From contig OMIN01000049.1 in NCBI GenBank assembly GCA_900299145.1, positions 1 to 34,343 of the forward strand: a stretch of 34,343 bases of DNA, given 5' to 3'. Source of the DNA: Betaproteobacteria bacterium (lineage in GTDB: Bacteria > Pseudomonadota > Gammaproteobacteria > Burkholderiales > SG8-41). The translations under genes and the position numbers were made by a program. The notes below the pieces were generated by a model. That model saw nothing but the letters and a program-made list of their open reading frames with translations. It did not search any database and was not told the origin of the DNA. Shown here one piece after another: positions 24,015 to 31,130 of the stretch (the stretch's first letter is position 1; every line of letters starts with the position of its first letter).

Positions 24015-25202
24015 TCAAGCCGTTGCGCTCAACGGCGGCTGCTGTTTGGCGGCCAGTGCGTCGAGGGTTTCGGGCACGAGCGCCGGCAAGGCTGACAGGG
24101 TGTTGCCCGCCGTGGCGCTGGCTGGCGCGGTTGCTCCGGCCGCGGCCGTCATCAACACCGACTGAAAAATTTTGATTTTCAGTGCCATGTGTATCGATGC
24201 GCCTGCGGCGGCGCCACCCTGAGGCTGCGTTCCCGTGCCGAAGGTATCAAGCAATTGATTGAGAAATCCGGCAATCGTCTGCTGCGGGCTGGTTGCCGGG
24301 GATTGCGGCGGGGTGATATTCGTTGCCCCGGGCGATGTGGTATCGGCTGCGGGAGCATCTGCAGTCGTGGCGGCTGCGGTTGCGACCGGCACGGCCGCGG
24401 CAGCAGTTGCTGCACCGCCGGGAGAAGCTGCGGCAGCATCCGTCGTGGGGGCAGGTGCGGGGCCAGGTGCGGTGGCCGGCGCGTTCGCAGGTGCTGATGT
24501 CGGCGCCGGTGCCGCGACAGGTAATGCACGCGGTGCGCCGAGTTGAGCATAAGTCATTTGCTCGCCCACGCTCATTCGCAATCCCACTTGAGAAAGCTGG
24601 GACGCATCAATCTGCAACGCCGCTGCATCGCTGAAGGCGCTTTGCACGTCGCCGGCAAAAAATGCATCGGCCAGCTCGTCCGCCTGCTCGACTACGCTCT
24701 GTATCGCAGCCAGCTCATCGGGGTTCAGGTTGCCATCCACGGCGATCACGATTTTAGTGCTGCTGCGGGCGGCAAGCTGCAATTCGGAAACCACGGTGCC
24801 GCCGGACTGTGCAGCAGCAGCGGCCTCCATGGCCTCGCGGGATTTGATCTTGAGCTGTACGGTGTCGCCTTCCTGCGTCTGGATGTAGAGGGCGGTTTTT
24901 TCCGTGCGGCGATAGGTCAGCGCAGCGGCGGATTCGGCGGTTGAAGGCTGAACCGGTTGCGCAACCGGCGTGGCATCCACGTGCTCATTCGCATCGCGGG
25001 AGCGGTGTACGTGGTCATGGTGGCGTCCAGGCTCGATATCGCCGGCACGCGTGCTGTGATCGTGGTCCGGTAAACGGCCCATCACGCCCGATGGATCGCG
25101 CAGCGCGTTGAACATTCCCGCTGCCAATCCGTCCAGGTTGATGCCTCCCAATGCGTTCATGAGCGTGGCTTCCGGTAATTTGTCACAGGTGTTTGATTCC
25201 AT
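24015..25202 (-). CDS. Ala/Pro-rich hypothetical protein, DUF5610-like region
   Basis: From ATG 25202 the product is about 395 aa. An N-terminal part is rich in His/Asp (DHDHSTRAGD, GRHHDHVHRSRD). A region of about 130 residues follows that resembles what I recall as DUF5610: TALYIQTQEGDTVQLKIKS, then VDGNLNPDELAAIQSVVEQADELADAFFAGDVQSAF and ASQLSQVGLRMSVGEQM. After it comes a low-complexity linker of about 120 residues of Ala, Pro and Thr, and a conserved-looking tail (QQTIAGFLNQLLDTFG). No signal peptide or membrane segment is seen. Starts at 25160 (GGAAG 9 bases upstream) and 25277 (AGGA close upstream) are also possible; the frame is open to 25355, past a nine-base G:C run. The function is unknown. 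Confidence 0.7.
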   Translation of the reverse strand: MESNTCDKLPEATLMNALGGINLDGLAAGMFNALRDPSGVMGRLPDHDHSTRAGDIEPGRHHDHVHRSRDANEHVDATPVAQPVQPSTAESAAALTYRRTEKTALYIQTQEGDTVQLKIKSREAMEAAAAAQSGGTVVSELQLAARSSTKIVIAVDGNLNPDELAAIQSVVEQADELADAFFAGDVQSAFSDAAALQIDASQLSQVGLRMSVGEQMTYAQLGAPRALPVAAPAPTSAPANAPATAPGPAPAPTTDAAAASPGGAATAAAAVPVATAAATTADAPAADTTSPGATNITPPQSPATSPQQTIAGFLNQLLDTFGTGTQPQGGAAAGASIHMALKIKIFQSVLMTAAAGATAPASATAGNTLSALPALVPETLDALAAKQQPPLSATA

Positions 25203-25335
25203 ATCGGCTGGAACCGCCCGGACTTTAGAGCCGATCTCAAAAGCCAACACGTGTGCGATGGCGGTGTTGCATGGCATCTGTCCTTCATGCGGCACAAGGT
25301 GCACGGCAGCGAAATGGCAAATTGAGATGACAAAA

Positions 25336-25344
25336 GGGGGGGGG
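25336..25344. repeat. Homopolymer run of nine G (C on the gene strand)
   Basis: Nine consecutive G lie 134 bp upstream of the chosen start of the Ala/Pro-rich gene and inside its longest possible frame. Runs of this length can slip during replication, so they could alter promoter spacing or, if translation starts at 25355, the reading frame. It may also be a sequencing error. Confidence 0.6.
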
Positions 25345-25462
25345 CTGAATGGCACTTACTCAGGCCGCAAATTATTGATTTGAATTGAGAAGCAGGCTGA
25401 CCCAACGAGTGATAAGGTAGGGTTGAAAAACACCCACCCACGGCTCCAAGAGCCAGTCCCAC

Positions 25463-25858
25463 ATGCATGCTTGCAGCACCCACACAGGGACGTATTGCCG
25501 GGCACGTAGCCGCCTGCCGCTGGATAGGGTCAACGCCTTGGCGCATCCAAATGGGAGATCTGATCACAGCCAATGCCTTGCCGCGTGGCGCTGGCGCGGC
25601 TGTCCCGTGCGGCTGGTGGATGGAACAACCGTGACTCTGCCGGACACACCCGCCAATTAAGCCGCTTGTTCTCAGTCGCACAACCGGAAGCCGGGGCTGG
25701 GCTTTACGCTGTGCCGCATGGTCAGGTTGATACGTTTGTGCAGCGGGGCCATGCTCAATGCCGCCGTGGGCGGCTACGCGAGCAAAGGCTGTGACGAGAA
25801 ATCGCTGCTGCGCACGCTGCTCGAAACGCTCAAGCGCGACGACCTGCTGCTGGTTGAC
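25463..25858 (+). pseudogene. IS4-family transposase remnant with in-frame stop
   Basis: One continuous frame reads TYCRARSRLPLDRVNALAH, then AAWRWRGCPVRLVDGTTVTL and PDTPAN, a TAA stop (25658-25660), then SHNRKPGLGFTLCRMVRL, GAMLNAAVGGY and DEKSLLRTLLETLKRDDLLL. These are the hallmarks of IS4-type transposases, with the first catalytic Asp in LVDGTTV. The stop stands where relatives have Gln (PDTPANQ), so it is a CAA-to-TAA change. Homology ends at LLLVD, at the second Asp region; the rest of the protein, the start and both inverted ends of the element are missing. It cannot be active. Confidence 0.85.
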
Positions 25859-25942
25859 CACGACCGGGGTGACACCCGCCGTGCTGGTAATTTCGTAGGT
25901 GGCGTTGGTGGCGCGATCGGCGCCGGCTACCCAGCGGGCGTA
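25850..25942 (-). pseudogene. Fragment of a golvesin-like (xanthan-lyase CBM type) domain
   Basis: The minus strand reads YARWVAGADRATNATYEI followed by TSTAGVTPVVVNQ, the end of the strand pattern (YxVYARW...NRATNATYxI...G.T.V.VNQ) typical of golvesin C-terminal-like domains found in secreted polysaccharide lyases and hydrolases. Only about 31 residues remain. The fragment meets the transposase remnant on the opposite strand at about 25850-25858, where CTGGTTGAC serves both. On its other side lies copy E of the dispersed repeat. It is a leftover of a lost gene; the family call is from memory of the motif. Confidence 0.55.
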
Positions 25943-25966
25943 GGCGCGACCACAATTTTAAAAATA

Positions 25967-25986
25967 TCAATAAAAACAGTCACTTA
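25967..25986 (-). repeat. Dispersed repeat copy E (reverse)
   Basis: On the minus strand it matches the 20-bp consensus at 18 positions, with the 13-bp core CTGTTTTTATTGA exact and the following TATTTTT also shared with copies A and B in part. It lies at the edge of the golvesin-like fragment, 88 bp beyond the stop codon of the fifth Bug gene. Confidence 0.8.
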
Positions 25987-26073
25987 AAGAGATTTCCTTG
26001 CGGGCTGACCTATCGCCGCTGCTCGGTGGCTGGCAAGGCACTGTCTCTACCGGGCTGTAGAAAATAGACACAG

Positions 26074-27072
26074 TTATGGGCTTTCTCGTAATCCTGCTGC
26101 TACCACCACCTTTGCCCACTTGGCATGATCCGCACGCATGAAGGCTGCGAAATCGGCGCTGCTGCTGGCAACCACGTCGCCGCCCATCGCGCTTAAACGC
26201 TCGCGTGCGTCGGCAGCAGTGATGCCTTTGACGATTTCGCTGTGCAAACGCTCGTTGATGGCGCGTGGCGTGCCGGCGGGCGCGACCACGCCGAACCAGC
26301 CGCTGGTGTCGAAGCCCGGCACGCCCGATTCGGCGATGGTGGGGATGGTGGGTGTCAACGTGGAGCGTTTGGCAGAGGTGACGGCGAGGGCGCGCAGCTT
26401 GCCGGTTTTGGCCTGCGGCCAAATGGTCACGAGGTCGCCCGACATGATCTGAATTTGCCCGGCGATGGCGTCGGTCATTGCGGCGGCAACGCCTTTGTAG
26501 GGCACGTGCGTTAACTGAATGTTGGCGTAGAGTTTCAGAATTTCGCCGACCAGATGATTGGTCGAGCCGTGGCCGGCTGAGCCGTAGTTGAGTTGTCCCG
26601 GCCGTGCGCGTGCGAGCGTGATCAGCTCCTTGACGTTTTTTGCCGGCAGCGAAGGATGCACCGCCATCATGAACGGCATGTTCACCACTTGCGTGATGGC
26701 GTCGAAATCCTTTAGCGGGTCGTAGGTGATTTTCGCGGACATCGCGGGCACGATGCCGTTCGGCCCCGCACTGGTGAGTAGCAGTGTGTAGCCGTCGGCG
26801 GCCTGCCGCGCGACGTATTCGGTAGCAATCACGCCGCCAGCACCTGGGCGGTTGTCGATCAGCACGCTGCGGCCCAGCGGCTCGGTAATTTTTTGCGCCA
26901 CCAGCCGTGCAATGAAGTCACTGCCGCCGCCGGGCACAAAGCCGACGACAATGCGCACGGGTTTGGCGGGGTAGGCGCCTGCGGAACCTGTCATGGCGGA
27001 TTGGGCGTGTGCGTGAGCGATGGCCAATGATGCAGCGGCCACGCCTGATGCCCGGTAGAAAATAGACGACAT
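26074..27072 (-). CDS. Bug/TctC-family periplasmic solute-binding protein (5)
   Basis: The 332-aa exported binding protein has signal peptide MSSIFYRASGVAAASLAIAH (cleavage after AHA), then YPAKPVRIVVGFVPGGGSDFI (loop Asp), DNRPGAGGVIA, AADGYTLLLTSAGPNGIVPAM and VPYKGVAAAMTDAIAGQIQ. AGGAGA lies 6 bases before the ATG at 27072, the best ribosome site of the six Bug genes. It has no repeat copy at its start. It is divergent from the PHA-synthase-like hydrolase (162-bp gap). The 13-mer GTAGAAAATAGAC occurs just after its end (26057) and inside its first codons (27055), in direct orientation. Confidence 0.93.
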   Translation of the reverse strand: MSSIFYRASGVAAASLAIAHAHAQSAMTGSAGAYPAKPVRIVVGFVPGGGSDFIARLVAQKITEPLGRSVLIDNRPGAGGVIATEYVARQAADGYTLLLTSAGPNGIVPAMSAKITYDPLKDFDAITQVVNMPFMMAVHPSLPAKNVKELITLARARPGQLNYGSAGHGSTNHLVGEILKLYANIQLTHVPYKGVAAAMTDAIAGQIQIMSGDLVTIWPQAKTGKLRALAVTSAKRSTLTPTIPTIAESGVPGFDTSGWFGVVAPAGTPRAINERLHSEIVKGITAADARERLSAMGGDVVASSSADFAAFMRADHAKWAKVVVAAGLRESP

Positions 27073-27189
27073 CGAAATCTCCTGTGACTTGCAATTTTAC
27101 TGTAGCCCCGATGTGACGCTTACAGAGGCCGAAGGCCGCAATACGGAGAATGCGAGATGTGCGATCCCCATATTACGCTGCGCTTCATA

Positions 27190-27209
27190 CGGGCTACAAC
27201 GGGCTACAA
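27190..27209 (+). repeat. Tandem duplication CGGGCTACAA x2
   Basis: Two perfect adjacent copies of a 10-bp unit lie 26 bases before the chosen start of the hydrolase gene, in the divergent promoter region. This may be a replication slip, or a pair of one-turn-spaced binding half-sites. Confidence 0.6.
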
Positions 27210-27234
27210 TTCGCTGCCTACTTTCTTATCTGCC

Positions 27235-28332
27235 ATGACCATGTACGCCGACAATACCATCCAAACCATAGACCGCTTCGTCACCCACATCTCCACTGTG
27301 CCTGCGAATCTGGGGCAAACCGTCGGCTTGGCGTTGCGCGAGAAAGTTGCCGCCCCGGTTGCGAATAGCGCAAAGCCGCCCGTGGTGTTGTTCGTGCATG
27401 GTGGCTTTTCGCCGTCGAATGTGGCCTACGATCTTGATTACAGGAACGACTACAGCTTCATGCGTGTGCTGGCGCGCGCGGGCTATGACGTGTTTGCAAT
27501 GACGCACACGGCCTATGGTTCATCGCCCAAGCCGATGATGGACGATCCCACCAATGTCGATCCGTCGCTGCAGCATTTGCTGATCCCGCATGTGTTGAAG
27601 GAAGTGTCGAAGCCGCGTTACCCGTTCAAGCTGGTGTCGAGCCGCACCGAGCACGACGAAGTGGAAACCGTGGTGAATTTCATCATGGATCTGCGCAAGG
27701 TCGACAAAATCAGCATGATCGGCTGGTCCACCGGTACGCCGCGCGCGGGGGGCTTTGCGGCCATGCATCCCGACAAGGTGGACAAGCTCGTACTCTACGG
27801 CCCGGCGCCGTATTTCCCCAGCGACACGCCGCCGAATCCCTTCCCCGAACCCGGTGCGCCGATGCTATTGCAAAGCTGGGACCGGTTGATGGTCGAGCGC
27901 TGGGAAAACGACTGCAGAAGCGACGGCCAGATCGAACATGCGGAAATCCGCGAGGTGATGTGGACGGCGCTGATGAAGGAAGATGGTCTCGGCGCGTACT
28001 GGACAGCGGATGGCCGCGGTATCATGCGCGCGCCCAATCGCATGAACTTTGGCTGGCGCGCGAACATCGGCCAGATCAAGGCGCCGACGCTGTTCATGCT
28101 GGGCGAGTTCGACAACTACGTAAACCGTTTTCCGACGTGGGGTGGGCTCAAAATGGACAACCGTATGTTCATCAAGGTGGGTTGTTCGTCGCATTTCATG
28201 CAATACGAGCGCGTGCGCTTTGTGCTGCACAAGGCGTCGCTGGAATGGTTGAATAGCGGAACGGTGGAAGGGCAGAAATTTGGCGAAATGCAATCGGACC
28301 GGGATGGCAAACTGTCGCCGTTGGTGAGGTAA
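27235..28332 (+). CDS. Alpha/beta hydrolase, PHA-synthase/PhaC-like type
   Basis: The 365-aa alpha/beta hydrolase has VLFVHGGFSPSNVAYDLDYRNDYSFMRVLARAGYDVFAMTHTAYG (oxyanion HGG at 55-57), the nucleophile elbow MIGWSTGT with Ser165, an acid in FMLGEFDNYVNRF and a late His in CSSHFMQYE. The insertion and overall size recall PHA synthase/depolymerase-like and large esterase members; the nucleophile is Ser, not the Cys of PHA synthases, so hydrolysis of an ester or thioester is expected. ATG 27235 or 27241 is the likely start; the frame reaches 27157 with residues of no conserved look. Bug gene 6 begins 9 bp after its stop codon, so they share a transcript. Confidence 0.87.
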   Translation: MTMYADNTIQTIDRFVTHISTVPANLGQTVGLALREKVAAPVANSAKPPVVLFVHGGFSPSNVAYDLDYRNDYSFMRVLARAGYDVFAMTHTAYGSSPKPMMDDPTNVDPSLQHLLIPHVLKEVSKPRYPFKLVSSRTEHDEVETVVNFIMDLRKVDKISMIGWSTGTPRAGGFAAMHPDKVDKLVLYGPAPYFPSDTPPNPFPEPGAPMLLQSWDRLMVERWENDCRSDGQIEHAEIREVMWTALMKEDGLGAYWTADGRGIMRAPNRMNFGWRANIGQIKAPTLFMLGEFDNYVNRFPTWGGLKMDNRMFIKVGCSSHFMQYERVRFVLHKASLEWLNSGTVEGQKFGEMQSDRDGKLSPLVR

Positions 28333-28341
28333 AATGCCTTG

Positions 28342-29334
28342 ATGAAAAAAATCAATAAAAACAGATACTTACATGTCACCTTCGCGGCTGGCGTAGGGGC
28401 GCTTTTCAACCTGCACGCACTCGCGCAGGCGCCCGCCTACCCACAGCGCCCGATACGCCTGATTGTGCCGGTGGCGGTGGGCGGGGCTACCGACATCGTG
28501 GCGCGCATCGCGGCGAGCCGTTTGTCGCAGGCGCTGGGGCAGCAAATGGTGATTGACAATCGCGCAGGTGCGGGTGGCATTATCGGCACGGAACTGGTGG
28601 CGCGCGCGGCGCCGGATGGCTACACCCTGTTGTTCGCATATGCCTCGCACACCATCATGCCGTTTCTGAGCCGCAAGGTGCCGTATGACCCGGACCGTGA
28701 TTTCGCGGCGATGGGGCTGGTGGGCGCATCACCGCTGGTGTTGACCGTGCCGGTGGCGTTGCCCGCCAACAGCGTGAAGGAACTGGTGTCGATGGCGCGG
28801 GCGAAGCCTGGCGCGGTGCGTGCCGGCGCCCCGGGCATGGGTGGCGTCGGGCACATCACGGCGGAAATTTTCAAGCAGGTGACGGAGATCGACAGCCCAA
28901 CGGTGATTTACAAGGGCGGTGCGCCCGCACAACTGGCGCTGGCGCAAAGCGAAGTGCACTTCGTGTTTGCCACGCCGCCCGCGGCGATGGCGGCAATCAA
29001 GGCGGGGCGTATCAAGGTGCTGGCGACATCCGCACAGGAGCGTCTGCCGTATCTACCCGAGGCGCCGACGTTTGCCGAACTTGGTATGCCGGGCATTGAC
29101 GTGATGCCTTGGCAGGGGTTTCTCGCCCCGGCGCAAACCCCGCGCGCCATCATCATGCCATTTAACGCGACACTGAACGGTGTTCTGAAAGAGCCGGAGA
29201 TGATTTCCAAACTGGCCTTGGCGGGTTCGGACGTGCTTACCGGCACGCCGGAAGCGATGGCCGCGAAAATCCGCAAGGAGCTTGCCTACTTTTCGCGCGT
29301 CATCAAGACGGCGAAAATCCGACCGATGGAGTAG
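28342..29334 (+). CDS. Bug/TctC-family periplasmic solute-binding protein (6)
   Basis: The 330-aa exported binding protein has signal peptide MKKINKNRYLHVTFAAGVGA (cleavage probably after ALA), then YPQRPIRLIVPVAVGGATDIV (loop Asp), DNRAGAGGIIG, APDGYTLLFAYASHTIMPF and VIYKGGAPAQLALAQSEV. The frame is open at a TTG at 28339, but the ATG at 28342 is the better start, with GAGG upstream. The codons for INKNRYL are the reverse complement of the dispersed repeat. The mature part resembles Bug protein 3 (12607) closely. It is coupled to the upstream hydrolase and converges with the next hydrolase (13-bp gap). Confidence 0.93.
   Translation: MKKINKNRYLHVTFAAGVGALFNLHALAQAPAYPQRPIRLIVPVAVGGATDIVARIAASRLSQALGQQMVIDNRAGAGGIIGTELVARAAPDGYTLLFAYASHTIMPFLSRKVPYDPDRDFAAMGLVGASPLVLTVPVALPANSVKELVSMARAKPGAVRAGAPGMGGVGHITAEIFKQVTEIDSPTVIYKGGAPAQLALAQSEVHFVFATPPAAMAAIKAGRIKVLATSAQERLPYLPEAPTFAELGMPGIDVMPWQGFLAPAQTPRAIIMPFNATLNGVLKEPEMISKLALAGSDVLTGTPEAMAAKIRKELAYFSRVIKTAKIRPME
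28352..28371 (-). repeat. Dispersed repeat copy C (reverse)
   Basis: The exact 20-bp consensus on the minus strand. It lies in codons 4-10 of the sixth Bug gene, opposite in orientation to copies A and B, yet still within the signal-peptide coding region. Confidence 0.9.
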
Positions 29335-29347
29335 GCGGGCGCACTCG

Positions 29348-30592
29348 TTAGTACGGGGTCTTCGTCACGCGCCCGCTGGATTCGACAAACCAGCGTTCAG
29401 ACGCGAGCGGTTTGCCGCTGAGCCGCGCCAGCATCCAGTCCGCCACCAGCGTCTGCGGATGCGGTCCGAGTTGTGCCGAGGGCACATTCCCAACAGAGTG
29501 GCGCGAGCCCTCGTAGACGACCAACTGCTTCGGGCATTGCAGGGTTTGCAGCAGCCGCTCGGCGTGTTCCAGCGGGCTGAGTTCGTCAGCTTCGCCCGCC
29601 ACACACAGATACGGCATGCGGATGTTTTCTGCATGGCCTTCCCAAGTGAGGGTTTTGCAGAATTCGTTGAACGCCGTCTCATCGTGATAACCCGACATAT
29701 ACATGAAGCGCCGCTTGAAGGTGGGCGAGGCTTCCTCGAAAATGGTATGGCAGGTGGGTTCAAGACAGGTCGCGCTGACGGCGCAAGCGTGAAAGCGTGG
29801 CTCATGCGCGGTGGCGATGGTGCCGAAGAATGAGCCGAAGCTGTTGCCCGCGACGGCGATGCGTTGCGAGTCGAGTTCCGGGCGCGCGACCATCCAGTCC
29901 ATCACCGCCTTGCCGGCGGCGATCCAGTTGGGTATCGATACATGGATATCGTTGACGGCGGACTCATACTGGCCGGGGCCTTCGAGCGTCAGCACGGCGA
30001 TGCCGCGCGTGAGCCAGCGGTCCCCATAGAGCGCGACATTGGCTTCCTTGAAGCCGTCCATGCCGGGAATCGACCATACGGCGGGGAGTTTGCTGCCCTT
30101 GGTATACCCTGGTGGCAGATGCAGCCAGCCGGGCAGCGCCTTGCCCTCAAAAGGGATCCAAGCCGCTTCGACGTGGTGATCGGCATGTTGCGCGTAGCGG
30201 GTGTAGCACTCGCGCTTCGCGGTGTTTAACGCCAGATTTTTTGCGCCGTTTTCGTCGTGCGGCCATTGCGAGGCGGCGTAGAGAATCGCGGCGTAAAAAA
30301 AATTGTTGCGCGCGGTGACGGTTTCACCCGCCTCTTCGGCGATGCGCGCTTTCGCTTCGCGCCGGCGCGCAGCGGTCTCGAACGCCGGTGAAATGTCCGC
30401 ATACTTTTTGACACGCTCGCGAATGCCGGCAAAATCGGCGTTGGCTTCTGGCCCACACGGTGTGTTGTAAGTGATGGTGCGCGGCTGATCCCAGTCGATG
30501 CCGACGGAGCGGATAATGTTATCGAGCAGCCAGCGTTGTTCGGTCCAGCGACGCAGTGTGATTGGCGGATGCGTTGAGCGCGACGTGTTCAT
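29348..30592 (-). CDS. Alpha/beta hydrolase with N-terminal helical cap (DHPON-hydrolase/FrsA-like)
   Basis: The 414-aa protein has a helical N-terminal cap of about 130 residues, then a hydrolase core: LPAVWSIPGMDGFKEANVALYG, the nucleophile elbow VAGNSFGSFFG with Ser251, an acid in VAGEADELSP (Asp336) and His365 in YEGSRHSVGN. This layout matches the 2,6-dihydroxypseudooxynicotine hydrolase/FrsA-type family, whose best-known member cleaves a C-C bond next to a ketone. The substrate here is unknown. ATG 30592 has GGA 7 bases upstream; the longer frame starts with TTG at 30604. It converges with Bug gene 6 (13-bp gap). It may act on a ring-cleavage or ketone intermediate of the acids handled nearby. 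Confidence 0.87.
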   Translation of the reverse strand: MNTSRSTHPPITLRRWTEQRWLLDNIIRSVGIDWDQPRTITYNTPCGPEANADFAGIRERVKKYADISPAFETAARRREAKARIAEEAGETVTARNNFFYAAILYAASQWPHDENGAKNLALNTAKRECYTRYAQHADHHVEAAWIPFEGKALPGWLHLPPGYTKGSKLPAVWSIPGMDGFKEANVALYGDRWLTRGIAVLTLEGPGQYESAVNDIHVSIPNWIAAGKAVMDWMVARPELDSQRIAVAGNSFGSFFGTIATAHEPRFHACAVSATCLEPTCHTIFEEASPTFKRRFMYMSGYHDETAFNEFCKTLTWEGHAENIRMPYLCVAGEADELSPLEHAERLLQTLQCPKQLVVYEGSRHSVGNVPSAQLGPHPQTLVADWMLARLSGKPLASERWFVESSGRVTKTPY

Positions 30593-31130
30593 GGTGGATT
30601 CCAAGTGTTTGTTTCAGGTGGTTTTTTGTCGGCGTTTAAAGATGTAAAACTCGCGGCACGGGCTTCGCCGCCGATATGGCTGCGGCAGTTCAAGCAGGCT
30701 TGAGTATGGCAGACACGCACAAAACGGGGTGTGCGTTGCGGGCCGGAGAGCGCGTATGCGAAGCGGCGTGCTAGCGTACGTTTAATGTTTTGTTAACCAC
30801 TGGTGCATCGCGCGAGCTGGCAAGGCTGCCGCTGCCCGTCAGCTTCTGTCACACCCGGGACATCAACGCAGCCCTCGTGGAAGCGTGCGACGCGGCAATC
30901 GGCTACAAAGTTTTGTCTGGCGCCACTGACGGGAGGCGTACCAGCGCTGTTTTGGATTTTGGCTATCCGCTTTTTTTTGCGGCGATGAAACTAGAAGTGT
31001 GTTGCGCAAATGCGTCGGTGTCGTGCTGCAATTCTCATACTTTAGTATGCCGGACGGCGGGTGCTTGCGATAGAATCTGCCGATAGTGCGTGGGCCGCGA
31101 CAAGCGGTTGCCGGCAGCGCTGGAAAATTG
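30593..31130. other. Intergenic region between divergent genes
   Basis: In 538 bases no convincing gene is seen; a plus-strand frame at 30790-31086 lacks protein character. Near its right end are the palindrome CATACT-TT-AGTATG (31036-31049) and a -10-like TAGAAT (31071-31076), which together could form the promoter and operator of the PAS-protein gene. Confidence 0.45.
31036..31049. promoter_or_regulatory. Perfect palindrome before the PAS-protein gene (possible operator)
   Basis: CATACT (31036-31041) and AGTATG (31044-31049) are perfect inverted 6-mers with a 2-bp centre. The site ends 21 bases upstream of a -10-like TAGAAT (31071-31076), so it covers the region just upstream of the -35 position. 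This suits a regulator site, but it could be chance. Confidence 0.35.

Larger units (their letters stand above)
25203..26073. other. Gene-poor scar region with pseudogene fragments
   Basis: These 870 bases hold no intact gene. In order they contain the possible leader of the Ala/Pro-rich gene with a G9 run, an IS4-type transposase remnant, a fragment of a golvesin-like domain on the other strand, copy E of the dispersed repeat, and a short stretch with GTAGAAAATAGAC (26057-26069) that recurs at the other end of the next Bug gene. The mix of truncated pieces in both orientations points to repeated insertion and deletion. Confidence 0.7.

Noticed and set aside
24336..24500. Ala/Pro-coding low-complexity stretch considered as a tandem repeat or CRISPR-like array
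   Set aside because: It has no regular unit length or spacers; it encodes a linker. No CRISPR array was found anywhere in the window.
30602..30621. Possible further copy of the dispersed repeat before the hydrolase at 29348-30592
   Set aside because: Only about 12 of 20 positions match, which is within chance.
30790..31086. 98-codon plus-strand frame before the PAS-protein gene
   Set aside because: It overlaps the putative operator and promoter and has cysteine-rich, non-protein-like composition.
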